A stretch of 64,000 nucleotides of DNA from Agapanthus africanus (GCA_030015575.1 CM057346.1:563524315-563588314); one strand, 5' to 3'. Shown: positions 21,001 through 31,651, counted from the first letter of the stretch. Notes: generated by a model not told the origin, from the letters alone. Numbers and translations are program-made.

Positions 21001-22672
21001 CCTAGTCCAGTGGAACATGGCTAATGTCAATCCCGACCCCTTGGGAAGCGTCCAGAGCGGATCCTGGTCCCTGCGGAACACGGCTAATATCAATCCTGAT
21101 CCCGTGGAAAGCGTCCAGAGCAAATCCTGGTCTAGTGGAATATGACTAATGTCAATCCTGACCCCGTGGGAAACGTCCAGAGCGGAACCTGGTCCTTGTG
21201 GAACATGGCTAATGTCAATCCCGACCCCGTGGGAAGCATCCAGAGCAAATCCTGGTTTCATAGAACAAGGTTTATGTCAATCCTGACCCCGTGGGAAGCG
21301 TCCAGAGCGGATCCTGGTCCTTGCGGAACACGGCTATGTTAATCCTAACCCTGTAAGAAGCATCCAGAGCAAATCTTGGTTTCATGGAACACGGCTTATG
21401 TCAATCCTGACCCCGTGGGAAGCGTCCAGAGCGGATCCTGGTCCTTGCGGAACACGGCTAATGTCAATTCTGACCCCATGGAAAGCATCCAGAGCGGAAC
21501 CTGGTCCTTGCGGAACACGGCTTATGTCAATCCTGACCCCGTGGGAAGCATCTAGAGCAAATCTTGGTCCTTGCGGAACACGGCTAATGTCAATCCTGAC
21601 CCCGTGGGAAGCGTCCAGAGCGGATCCTGGTCCTTGCGGAACACGGCTAATGTCAATCCTGACCCCGTGGGAAGCGTCTAGAGCAAATCCTGGTCTAGTG
21701 GAACACGGCTAATGTCAATCCTGACCTCGTGAGAAGCGTCTAGAGCGGATCTTGGTCCTTACTGAACACGGCTAATGTCAATCCTGACCCCGTGGGAAGC
21801 GTCCAGAGCAAATCCTGGTCCAGTGGAACACGGCTAATTCCAATCCTGACACCGTGGGAAGCGTCCAGAGCGGATCCTGGTCCTTGCGGAACACGACTAA
21901 TGTCAATCCTGACCCCGTGGGAAGTGTCTAGAGCAAATCCTGGTCTAGTGGAACACGACTAATGTCAATCCTGACCCCGTAGGAAACGTCCAGTGCGAAA
22001 CCTGGTCCTTGCGGAACACGGCTAATATTAATTCTGACCCCGTGAGAAGCATCCAGAGCAAATCCTGATCTAGTGGAACACGGATAATGTCAATCCTGAC
22101 CCCGTGAGAAATGTCCAGAGCGGAACCTGGTCCTTGCGGAACACGGCTTATGTCAATCTTGACCCCATGGGAAGCATCCAGAGCAAATTCTGGTCCTTGC
22201 GGAACACGGCTTATGTCAATCCTGACCCCGTGGGAAACGTCCAGAGCGGATCCTGGACCTTGCGGAACACGGCTAATATCAATCCTGACCCCGTGGGAAG
22301 TGTCCAGAGCGGAACTTGGTCCTTGCGGAACACGGCTTATATCAATCCTGACCCCGTGGGAAGCATCTAGAGCAAATCCTGCTCCTTGCGAAACACGACT
22401 AATGTCAATCCTGACCCTGTGGGAAGCGTCCAGAGCAGATCCTGGTCCTTGCGGAACACCGCTAATGTCAATCCTGACCCCGTGGGAAACATCCAGAGCG
22501 GAATCTGGTCCTTGTGGAACAAGGCTAATGTTAATCCTGATCTCGTGGGAAGCATCCAGAGCAAATCCTTATCTAGTGGAACACGGCTATGTCAATCCTG
22601 ACCCCGTGGGAAACGTCCAGAGCAAATACTGGTCTAGTGGAACACGGCTAATGTCAATCTTGACCCCGTGGG
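18050..22672. repeat. 62-63 bp tandem array in the Tat-1 3' region
   Basis: About 74 units of 62-63 bp run without interruption. The unit holds AACACGGCTAATGTCAATCC and TGACCCCGTGGGAAGCGTCC. Two monomer classes alternate irregularly: one with GCGGATCCTGGTCCTTGCGG (63 bp) and one with GCAAATCCTGGTCTAGTGG (62 bp). Each unit contains a nested inverted repeat: outer arms CACGG/CCGTG and inner arms GTCA/TGAC around ATCC. Long open frames through it arise because 63 is a multiple of three. Tandem arrays downstream of pol are known in Tat elements. Confidence 0.9.
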
Positions 22673-23244
22673 ATGTGTTCCCCTCCGAAAGACGCGGTGG
22701 AGACGCGGTGGACGTCTTGCCTAAAATTCGTGGCAGATGCTATTGGTTTTATCCGTCCACCTCTCCGAAGATGCCAAGTTGATTTATGGCACTGTGTATC
22801 GGAGGTTTAGACAGATGCGGCCGATGTAGCAGACTTCGTCAGATTCCCCCTCGCTTGAGGGGTTTTTGATTGTGGGGACGCTCTTCCCTGCTGGCGCAAG
22901 CCCCTGCAGTTAATTACGCTACCGCATCACGGTAGCCACTTTCTCCTTCTCCAGATGTTCACTTCGTGTCGTGTGTGTTATTTTGTTTGTGGTTGCCCGT
23001 GGATTGTATACGGAGACTAAGTGATGCCGTCGCCCGTAGGACGTGGATTAGTCCAAATCCGTGTTTACTTAGATTTGGGTTTGGTGTTTTAGTTTAAGGA
23101 TATGTTAGCCATATTGAGGCTAAGATCAACTTAAACTTTTGTTAAGGATACGTTAGCCTAATCTCCAGATTAAGATCAACTTAACGGGATCGTTTGGATC
23201 CGACAAGAGAGCAATTGGCTCTATTGTTAAGTTTGATGACGTTG
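22673..23244. other. Unassigned, probably Tat-derived non-coding DNA
   Basis: No gene is seen. It contains a hairpin with arms CTACCG and CGGTAG (near 22,919-22,937) and the motif GTGGATTGTATACGGAG near 23,008. That motif occurs as GTATACAATCC in Tat-1 (17,136 and 17,846) but as its reverse complement here and in the minus-strand Tat-2 (51,632, 52,345). This suggests the boundary between plus- and minus-oriented Tat sequence is near 22.7 kb. Confidence 0.4.
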
Positions 23245-23470
23245 CGGTCGATTTCAGTTTAGGGACATGATGGTCCATCATTCCCATTTGGGGACGAGCA
23301 TTAGTTTAAAGACATTTCGGTCCAACATTCCCATTTTGGGACGAATATTAGTTTAGGGACGTTTCGGTCCAACATTCCTATCTAGAGACGAATATTAGTT
23401 TAAGAACGTTTTGGTCCACGAGTTTAGGGACCCCGCAGTCCGTATCGATGTGTGGTTGTCGGGACCCGTC
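23245..23470. repeat. GGAC/GTCC hairpin repeats
   Basis: Four or five ~60-bp units contain GGAC-N6-GTCC or close variants: loops ATGATG (23,263-23,276), GTTTCG (near 23,356) and CCCGCA (near 23,438). Between them a second element alternates CCCATTTGGGGACGA and CCCATTTTGGGACGA. The stem is the same as in the modules following pol in both Tat elements. Confidence 0.65.
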
Positions 23471-23639
23471 ACCTCTCTGACGTCGTTGAAGGATTACAAC
23501 GATAGGTGTCAGAGGAGTTCGGAGATGTGCCCTTGAACCGGGTGTAAATTGATTTAGGAGAGCAGTCTTGCTCAGTCAATTTAATTTGAGGACTTACGGC
23601 CATGATTGGGTTAAGTCCAGTTGAGAAATGTTCAACGTT

Positions 23640-24380
23640 TTTATTTATCTTTGGTCTATTAGGCCTGTGCCCGGGCTTTGCCCTTTTTTAATAATGCACT
23701 GCATTTTATTCTGGACCTGCTAGGCCTTTTTGATTTGGGCTCAGTCCCTTTGTAAATGATGCAGAGCATCTGTTTTGGTTTGGGCTCTGCCCTTTTTTTT
23801 AAAATGATGCATTGCATTTTATTAGGCCTGTTAGGCATTTTTTTTAATTGGGCTTGGCCCTTCTGTAAATAATGCAGTGCATTAATTATCTGACAGTGGC
23901 TTGTCAGACGCTTTGCGCCAATTATTGAGCGCAAGCGCTTGTCGTAGCGACACGTGTCACACTCTGGTGAGCGCAAGCGCAACAGCGCAGTGCGCTGCGC
24001 CAGTGTGCTGCGCCAGTGCGCTACTGACACGTGGCGCGCTCTGATGAGTTGCGCCAACTTTAAAGAGTAATACTCTATTTTAAAAGCGCACAGCGCAAGT
24101 GGTCTTGGAGCTGACACGTGGCGCTCTCTGGTGGCTTGCGCCAACTCAGGAGCGCAACAGTGCAGTTTTTGCAAGTGCAAGGCACTGTTTCAATAACATG
24201 ATCCAATTTTGGATTCAAGAAAAGAATCTTTAAGATTCAGAACCAATGGTTCATAAAAAAGTGTAAGGCACTGTTATTATTTATTTTATTATTTGAAGAT
24301 CATTGATCTTGTTCTTAGATCAATGATCTTCAGAAGAAGTTCTTCTTTTATAAAGGTTTTTTTTTTTACCTTTTCTCTCC
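23640..24380. repeat. Palindrome-dense region, left of the Athila-like element
   Basis: Short inverted repeats follow each other with few unpaired bases between: GGGC/GCCC (23,673 and repeated), AATGCA/TGCATT pairs (four copies), CCAA/TTGG, AATCTT/AAGATT, GAACC/GGTTC, and a perfect 15-bp hairpin, arms GAAGATCATTGATCT and AGATCAATGATCTTC around TGTTCTT (24,295-24,331). A minus-strand frame across 23,659-24,180 has no recognisable motif and is probably incidental. Position and orientation fit the leader/U5 part of a minus-strand Tat LTR. Confidence 0.55.
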
Positions 24381-24481
24381 TCTTGAGTTCTTCTCCAAAT
24401 TCTGCAGAGTTCTATCTGTTTTGTTGTTTTTGAAGTTCTTGATGTTCTCGATGATGATTTTTGAATTGGGGTCTAGGGGCC

Positions 24482-24490
24482 TTTATATAG
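24482..24490 (-). promoter_or_regulatory. TATA box, minus strand
   Basis: CACTATATAAAGGCC on the minus strand is a good plant TATA context. About 50-60 nt downstream lies CATCAAGAACTTC, similar to TTCAAGAACTTG downstream of the plus-strand TATA at 33,470. It would drive leftward transcription, possibly from a Tat-2 LTR. Confidence 0.45.
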
Positions 24491-24654
24491 TGCCTATTAA
24501 TTTGTTAAATTTGTTAAAGAGATCCTTCTCTGAGTGATTTGGGGAATTTTCCCCACCGTTGGATCTTTGATCCAAGAGCTTCTGTTTTACAGAAGACAAT
24601 CTTCTTATTTTAACAAGAACAGAAAGATCTTACTGGAATTTTAATTCTGTTTGG

Positions 24655-24887
24655 CGCAAACGCCCCAGCGCTTGACACGTGTCGCGCAGCGCAGAGCGCA
24701 GCGCAACTGCGCTGCCACGCGTCGCGCAGAGCGCAGCGCAACTGCGCTGACACGCGTCGCGCAGCGCAACTGCGCTGACACGCGTCGCGTAGCGCACAGC
24801 GCAGTGCTCCTGCGCTTGCGCCACTGCGCTGACACGCGTCGCGCAGCGCGCAGCGCTTGCGCATCTGCGCTTGCGCAACTGCGCTGA
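24655..24887. repeat. GCGC-rich tandem repeat, left part
   Basis: Copies of GCGCAACTGCGCTGACACGCGTC (about 23 bp, with variants) are arranged in tandem. GCGCA/TGCGC arms and the ACGCGT palindrome make each unit self-complementary. The repeat continues at 33,092 after the Athila-like insertion. A similar but looser patch lies at 23,930-24,130. Confidence 0.75.
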
Positions 24888-26338
24888 TGATTGATACGAA
24901 AGAGTGTGCTTGTAGTTTAACCGCAATCAGAACGGTGTCGCGCGTAGCTAGACCGAGATGAGTACGGGTCGTCCTCTGGAAAACGTGGAACCTTTTATTT
25001 CTACTTTAGATGTGTTGAAAAAAGAGAGGAGGAATAAAGAATTTTGTGAAAGGTTTCTAGATATACTTTAATGTAAAATATAGATCTAGATTATTTTAGA
25101 GATTTAAATAATATAATAATAGGGCTTGTAGGGTTCGTTAGGATTTAGTAGTTATGGAAGATTAATTAAAAGTTACCCTTTTTATCCATTAATAGATTTT
25201 GAACTAGAACGACGGTGATGCGTGTAGATTAGGGTTTCTGGAGGGAAAAGGAATCCCACTCGTAACCCTTATCTCGACACGGAACTCCGTTCATATCTAG
25301 CCTTTACCAAAACAATCATTAATCTAATCTCTAATCGCGGTCGGAACTAGCAAGGAATTGCTAGCGCGTCCGATTAGGATGTTAATGATTATTTTGATAA
25401 AGTTCCTAAATTTTATAGGACTTAAAAAGGGTTTAATTATTTTCATCGCCCATTAACCTACCCTAATCCTACGAACCCTAACAAGCGGAGAATTACTCGC
25501 GCATGTTGGGAGAAGAAGATGAAAAGACAGAGAGGGAAAACATAATGTAAAATGCAAAAAGAATTCAATAAAATAACTACCTTTATTAATCAACTTGAAC
25601 AATCTACATTTTTATTCCGTAGAAAATGATTACAAAGACTAGTTTGCTTCTCGATCTCTTCCAAGGAGGTAGACGAACAGTTGATGATCAGCCTGGATGC
25701 GTGAGCCGTCTTGGACTTCGTGATCTCTTCGGCTTGATGGTTTTTTCCAAGAGGCTCTCGATGTCTTTTTATAGTGCAAACCCAGAATCTTATTGTTGAG
25801 AAGTTGGTAAAATATAGTTTGGATTCACACCAGAAAATCTTGCATAACAACTCCTCATTATTGCGGCGGATCCGCGGCCCAAGGGTGTGTTTGGCCGCGG
25901 ATCCGCGCTCAAGGGATGTGAGCAATTGATTATTTTTCTTGGGCTTTCATCTGGTGACATGTGGAAATCCTAGGCATCTTCATATTTCAGAAATCTTCTC
26001 TCGGTTGCTTCCAGACTTGGTCTCCAAGTTTGCTTCTTAATTTGGCAAGATTTCTTCAACAAATTGATTTGTTTGTTAAATCCTGCATAACAACTTGGAA
26101 AATTCTGCACAATAATCTCAAATAATATTTAGTAGGCTTATTTCTACTAGGATTTGGTCACTAGATTTATTTGCGTACATTTTTCCACCAAATGATAATT
26201 AAAATATATTAACATATGGAAAATTGTTGTTTTGACATATAAACCCTCATATGTTTAATATATCATAATAAAGTCCTTTTGTAATATGAAAATGGTAGGA
26301 AAAATGTAATACAAATGTGCAGTTTTATCAACTGAACA
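24888..26338 (-). repeat. LTR of Athila-like element (3' in element sense)
   Basis: 1,451 bp, starting TGATTGATACG and ending GAACA in plus-strand reading, i.e. TGTTCAG...ATCAATCA in element orientation. Relative to the other LTR it has extra sequence near 25,312-25,348. It contains a pair of GCGGATCCGCG motifs at 25,863-25,908. Confidence 0.9.
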
Positions 26339-26365
26339 AATACCCCCAAACTTATCTTTGATCGT
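26339..26365 (-). other. Polypurine tract of Athila-like element
   Basis: On the minus strand AAGTTTGGGGGTATT directly precedes the LTR start TGTTCAG. GTTTGGGGGTATT-like tracts are typical of Athila-lineage elements and prime plus-strand DNA synthesis. Confidence 0.7.
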
Positions 26366-27729
26366 CCCGAGCAAACTAGTTTATTTAAGAGGAGAAAAAG
26401 AAAGGAGAAAACGAAGCACACTTTCGTAGGCAGACACGATTGCACTGAGCATGTGCAACAAGCCGTTAAAGCTCTAGGTGTCCCTAGTAGGAGGAGTGTT
26501 GTCTCCTAAGGGTTTTCAACGGATTACACCAACAAAATCCTATAACAAAAGAGAGATGGTGAAAGTTACATATAAAGATAAGAACCATAAAAGAAAAGCC
26601 TTGAAAAGAAGAGTTTCCAACTATGCCAGCTTTTCAGTTGTCATGAGCCCTATCTTAATAGTCATGAAAAAATGTTAGAAATCACATTACCCCTCAATAA
26701 AATATCGTCTTTATTCTTCATTCCTACCTTTCTTCCAAACATTGATCATATAACCCCACGTGTGTGAAATGGACATCCCTACACTCGGAGAATTCAATTC
26801 AAGCTATCATACTCTTGTCCATCTACCTTAGTACTTTTTAATTTAATGAATATTAAAGATTTGCTCACGCATTTTCATGCGACCGTTAATACTTCTTGAG
26901 GTACTAACAGACCGATTACTTATGTGCTTGCTGATTAGGTGATAATTTTTCTCGTCTTGCACCACGTAAGGCTTAGCAGTGACTCCCAGACCAGTTGGCC
27001 TTAGGGCACTAAGTGAAGAGGCACCCTCGCTATATTTTTTTATTGCTGCCTTGGCGATAACAAAACCAGTGTTCATTTTTTTTTCTTTTCACCATTTTCA
27101 TATTTTGGCTTTTAGACAAGAGCATTTCAAGGTATCCTCTACTATCCCGAGTTTCAAGACGTGTGTAAGTGCAAATAGTAGGGTATCAACATTCAAATGT
27201 TTGGCTTCCAGAATAGAAACTATTTTTCAGACTTATTTTTATCCTCAGATTAGTGACTTCCTTCATCTTACTAACTCTTGGGACAACGGCTCATAACTAC
27301 TTATTACCAGTTCGTTTAAGAAACTTCTAATTTTCTTGGTTTTCTTAAACTATTCCTATCTTTTGGATGTAATTTTTCACTTTCTACTCTTTTGTTATAA
27401 TTTTTTTTTTAAATTTTTGAAAAAGTTGTGCTTATGCAAAATATGATGCAAATTGATATGTAAATAAGCACAAACCTCCCCCAAACCTGTTTACAGCAGT
27501 GTCCTCACTGATGTCATCCGTTAAGATCAAAAAACCTGTAGACTTGGGAGGAAATTATTAATGGGGGCAAGAATATATGAAAGTGAAAATCCTCCCCAAA
27601 CTTATTTTAGGCTCACAATTTTGTAAAAATCATTTTCTTTCAAGAGCCAAAATATACCACCCCTCCCCTAAATGTGAGTTAAACAATTTTAATCTTTTAA
27701 AAATCATATGAGGGGGTCAAGATTATTGG
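26366..27729. other. Non-coding 3' part of the Athila-like element
   Basis: Between the protease frame and the polypurine tract, where RT and integrase would be expected, about 1.36 kb is AT-rich with no recognisable enzyme motif. Confidence 0.6.
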
Positions 27730-29040
27730 TCAATGCCAAGCTTTGCAAAGACCGAAGGTCAACACCAACCATTCAAAAATTTTATCAATGAAGTACCAAG
27801 GTTGGTGGAAGAATATGTTACCTTTTGACAAGAATAAGTGGGAAGGTGATAAAAGATGTAATGGAAAAGGATTGCGTCTCAATTTGGAGAGACGACACAG
27901 TGACAGTAATGATGGATTACTCGCATTATCATGATTGTCCAAAAGAGGGGGTGGAGGTCCAATTTCTTCGTCTTGGAGTTGATTCATCTCAACATCCGTG
28001 TCTTGTAAAAATGCGAGTTCATCAGCGAAAATTTCCTCAAAGCTTTCATCGATACCCCGAAGAATAATGTCCTCAGAAAAAATGGGGTGATCGTCAGACT
28101 CTATAAAAAGTTCCTTATCAGTGTTAGATGTTGACCCGGACAACTCGGTGGAAGAGTAAATGGTTGGGTCAAACAACAACATATGAAAAGAGTCTGTATC
28201 ATGAGGTTGATCAAATTCGCTGCTGTCGACATCCATTAATTCGACAGAACACACATGAGCATAGGGTTCGGAGGGTTCACTTCCCAACTTGTAAATATTA
28301 AGCTCAATTGACTTCTTTCCAAAGGATAGGATCATAAAGCCGTTTCTATAATTAATTACTGCGTTGGAAGTGGCCAAAAAGGGTCGACCGAGTATCACCG
28401 GGATTTGATTGCGTGGGTTCGCTATAGGTTGTGTATCTATAACGATAAAGTCCACAGGGAATATGAATTCCCCGACTTTGATTAACACATCCTCTAGCTC
28501 ACCCCTAGGCGGGGTGATAGATCGATCGGCCATCTGAAGAGTGCAATGCGCAGGTTTTAACTCTCCGATTCCTAATTGCTCATAAACCGAATACGGAAGC
28601 AAGTTTACACTAGCACCTAGATCGAGTAGAGCACGATTGATATTTTTACCCCCAATGGAAATAGAAATTGTAGGACTTCCGGGGTCCTTTCGTTTCTTGG
28701 GTAGTTGTTGTGTAAAAGCAGTGCTCACATTACTCGCAAGGAAAACTTTTTTAGGTACTTGAACTTTTCTCTTCCTAGTGCACAAGTCCTTTAAGATTTT
28801 TGCATATGACGGAACTTGCTGAATAGCATCGAGGAGAGGAATGTTTATGTTAACTTGCTTAAAAATTTCCACAATCTTCTCCATTTGTGGACTTGGTCTG
28901 TTGCCCCTTAACCTGTTTGGATAAGGTGCTTGATCAATAAGTTTTGGGTCCAACGTTGGAGAGGATTGTGGGGACGGATTCGATCCCAAAACTGGAGTGG
29001 GAATCGACTTAGATAGATTTGGCGAAATGGGAGAAGGGTT
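27730..29040 (-). pseudogene. Athila-like protease and downstream region
   Basis: Part of the single gag-protease frame; 28,989-27,730 is uninterrupted. It carries the retropepsin motif ALLDLGASVNLLP, with Asp-Leu-Gly in the active site, followed by LGIGELKPAHCTLQMADRS, GEFIFPVDFIVIDTQP and IPVILGRPFLATSNAVINY, a standard Athila protease. The region after it is acidic (EDIILRGIDESFEEIFADEL) and ends at 27,730 without reaching RT. A TAG at 29,045-29,047 separates it from the preceding part of the frame. Confidence 0.8.
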
Positions 29041-29047
29041 CGAGCCT

Positions 29048-29743
29048 TAGAGAAAACGGAGAATAGGCTCGGGTGAAGGTGGGAGACTAGACGAATTAGG
29101 GGAAGAAGAAGAAGAAGGGGTATCATTGGTGTCACTATCATCACACTGCTTACCCACTCAGTTATTCAGCACTTTTCCCGATCTCAACGTGGTAACAACA
29201 CTCACATTATAACTTTGTGAGTGGCCAGGATTAGGTATGTGTTGAGATGGGAGTTTCCCTTTCTCTCTCGCACTCATTGCGGCGTTTAACTGTGCGATTT
29301 GGTTTTCTATTGATTTGATACTCTCGCCATGGGAGGCGGAGTTTTTCGTTAAGGTATCAATAGAAGACCTCATCTCAGCCGAATTTTGCATGGATTGTTT
29401 CATGAACATATCCAAGGTTTGTGCAAGTGAGTTGTCAGTACCGGCCACTTGTGGTGTAGAAATGTTGGCCGGATTTTGGAAATTCTGTGACTGAAAGGGG
29501 GGCTGATTCTATGGTTGTGGTTGCTGTGAAGGAGGTCTTTGAAAATTACTTTGTTGGTTTTGATTCCAAGTAAAGTTAGGATGATTCCTCCATCCTTGAT
29601 TATATGTGGAAGAATAAGGGTCGTTTCTAGGTCGCTGCTGAAAAGCAGTATTAGCCTGAAACGATGAATTCATAGGGCATTCTTCCGTTAAGTGTGAAGG
29701 ATCCGAACAGCAGCCACAAACGGTCTTAGGAAGCGTAACCTGA

Positions 29744-29787
<44 letters not shown>

Positions 29788-29922
29788 GAATGTTGAGAAC
29801 TTGTTTTCAATAGCATCGAGTTTCTTCTGAATCGCTGCCATTTCGGCTTTTACTGCGATAGAAACATCGAGCTGGTGAATACCTCCCTTAGTTGAAGGTG
29901 GTCTTACGCTTTCCCACTGCAA
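29048..29922 (-). pseudogene. Athila-like gag C-terminal part with zinc knuckle
   Basis: Same frame as the gag and protease parts, interrupted by TAG near 29,509 and TGA near 29,158. It contains a coiled-coil-like stretch (AAIQKKLDAIENK), 13 prolines encoded by a 39-base C run, and the CCHC zinc knuckle CGCCSDPSHLTEEC (C-x2-C-x4-H-x4-C). A Gln/Pro-rich tail and SLAQTLDMFMKQSMQ follow. The knuckle would bind element RNA during packaging. Confidence 0.75.
29748..29786. repeat. 39-base poly-G run
   Basis: An uninterrupted G run (C on the coding strand) inside the Athila-like gag, encoding 13 prolines. Its length is a multiple of three, so the frame is kept. Exact length in the real genome is uncertain because long homopolymers are hard to sequence. 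Confidence 0.9.
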
Positions 29923-29952
29923 CGTGTGTTCAGTAAGGTCTTCCAGATATTT

Positions 29953-30714
29953 TCATGCTTCACCGTCATCTTTAGACATGAAATTGCATTGACACATTGT
30001 TTCAAGCATCTTCTTTGTCGCTGGATTAATGCCCTCATATATAATCCGACATAAATCCCATCTTTGTATTCCGTGATGGAGGCATTGGACAAGCAGATCT
30101 TTGAAACGTTCAAAGCACTTCCAAAATGGTTCATTGGGAAGCTGGGTGAACTGGTTGATCTTGCTCCTAATATGTGCAGTCTTATGATTTGGGTAAAACT
30201 TCTTAAGAAATGCTACGACGAATTCATCCCAATTAGCGATAGAGTGTGCTGCAGTATTGTAAAGCCATTTTTCTGCCAAGTCGCATAGTGTGAATGGGAG
30301 AAGACGTAAGCGCATAGCATCTAAAGTCAATTGTGAAGTACCCATCATTGCGCATACGTTTTCGAATTTGGTGATGAAAACGTACGCGTCTTCCGACTCA
30401 AGCCCGTGAAATTTGGGCAGCAGATTGATGTAGTGGGGTTTAATTTCGAAATTATCCCCGTTAGGTGGTGGAAGAGATAAACAAGTAGGAAGGGGACCAC
30501 GAATAGGATAGCATCTCTCTTGGAGAGAGATGCGTGGTGGATTCTGCGCACCTGCGGGCGGTGGCAGCGTGGTGTTATAATTAGATGGAGTGTCGTCCAT
30601 CACGATCGATGTGGTGTGTGGTGGGGGAAAAGAAGATGAAGAAGTACCGACTTCGGCGTCGATAGCAGGAACGCGGACAAGACGGGCACTAGGATCCCGT
30701 GTCCAGCCGAGCAT
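29953..30714 (-). pseudogene. Athila-like gag, capsid part
   Basis: 253 codons from ATG at 30,714 to a TGA that lies in frame with the rest of gag. It includes FEIKPHYINLLPKFHGLESE, AMRLRLLPFTLCDLAEKWL, FLKKFYPNHKTAHIRSKI and LLVQCLHHGIQRWDLCRI, the conserved core of Athila gag. This is the particle-forming protein. Four in-frame stops in total interrupt gag-protease but no frameshift does. Confidence 0.85.
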
Positions 30715-31651
30715 GCACTAAGTGGGTTTAGTGCAAGTGGCAGCGTGTGTGTGATTTAAAATTAGCTTGTTTTGAAAAAGTGGGACTCAAGACAAATCTC
30801 CCTAAGATGCACAAGAAACCCTAGAACTAAGGTCACCTAGGTCCAGTCTCTAGACCTCTCCTAGACTTCCAAAGGACAAGCCGCAGGATCAATCCTCTAC
30901 CGCTCCGTACTACCCTTGTAGCGAGGTAAGTGCCAGGTAAGTGGGAAGGAACCACGTCGTGGGCCTAATTAAAAACCACTAGCCTTAGTCACACTTGCCT
31001 AGGCACTGCAAAAGTAATGCGGATAAACGATAGATTACCCACGACCTTCCTCTGTCCTTATTGAGCGCGACAGTCTTTAGAGTCTGGTCTAGATGTTTTT
31101 TAAATTAATGAAGGGTTGATGCTATATGCTCAGTTTGTGATTTGTGGGGCTTAGGAAGGGTGATGAAATCCCCACCTAATCTTGATTTGGTCTTTGCCCC
31201 TTAAAATCCGTATTAAATATGCAAAACAAAACCAATCACAAAACTTTTGCAAAAAGATTTTTGAGCGGCGCAATTTTGCAAAGAATCCTGCAGAAAATAG
31301 ATTTTATTGGATTTGAGGAGAGAGAGAAGGAGTTGAGAATCTTACCAGAGAGTTCTGTAGCCCTAATCCCTCCAAGCAGCCGCGTTTCCGCCGCAGGAAG
31401 CACCTTTGTGCTGCGGTTCCGCCGCGAGGTGGATGGATCGCTTGCTGAAAATTTTTCTGTGATCTCCTTTGCTCCTCTGGATCTCTAAAAACGTCTCTGT
31501 TTCCTGTTTTCCTCAATCCTGTGACTCCAGATCTCCTTGCAAAAATCCACGCACAAATCGTTAAATATGCAATTTGCAGTTTTGTTTTAATAATGATATG
31601 GCTCGTCTAAGAATTCAACACAAATAGTAAAAATAAAAAATTACGCACGTG
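30715..31651. other. Athila-like 5' leader
   Basis: Non-coding sequence between PBS and gag. A plus-strand frame at 31,219-31,488 is opposite to the element and shows no domain. Confidence 0.6.

Larger units (their letters stand above)
7470..22672 (+). mobile_element. Tat-1: broken Ty3/gypsy Tat-lineage retrotransposon
   Basis: Gag, protease, RT, RNase H, a second archaeal-type RNase H and integrase lie in that order on the plus strand (7.5-16.5 kb), followed by a long non-coding 3' region with hairpin modules and a satellite-like array. Protease-RT-RH-aRH-IN with a dual RNase H identifies the Tat lineage (Ogre/Retand/Grande relatives). The coding part carries many stops and frameshifts. Neither LTR was identified, so both ends are approximate. 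The pol and proximal 3' region match Tat-2 in inverted orientation. Confidence 0.8.

Noticed and set aside
18050..22672. Many long overlapping reading frames with a 21-residue period
   Set aside because: They follow from a 63-bp repeat unit without stops in some phases; the same stretch is open in several frames on both strands and shows no domain.
18050..22672. CRISPR-like regular repeat array
   Set aside because: Repeats are contiguous without unique spacers and the context is a plant retrotransposon.
23659..24180. 173-codon minus-strand frame
   Set aside because: Composition reflects GCGC and GGGC palindromes and runs of K/R; no motif, and the region fits a non-coding LTR/leader.
24295..24331. 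microRNA precursor
   Set aside because: The 15-bp perfect stem is too short for a plant miRNA precursor and is one of many short palindromes in the same block.
24610..24926. Ala/Arg/Cys-rich frames on both strands
   Set aside because: They arise from the GCGCAACTGCGC repeat and are open in several frames at once.
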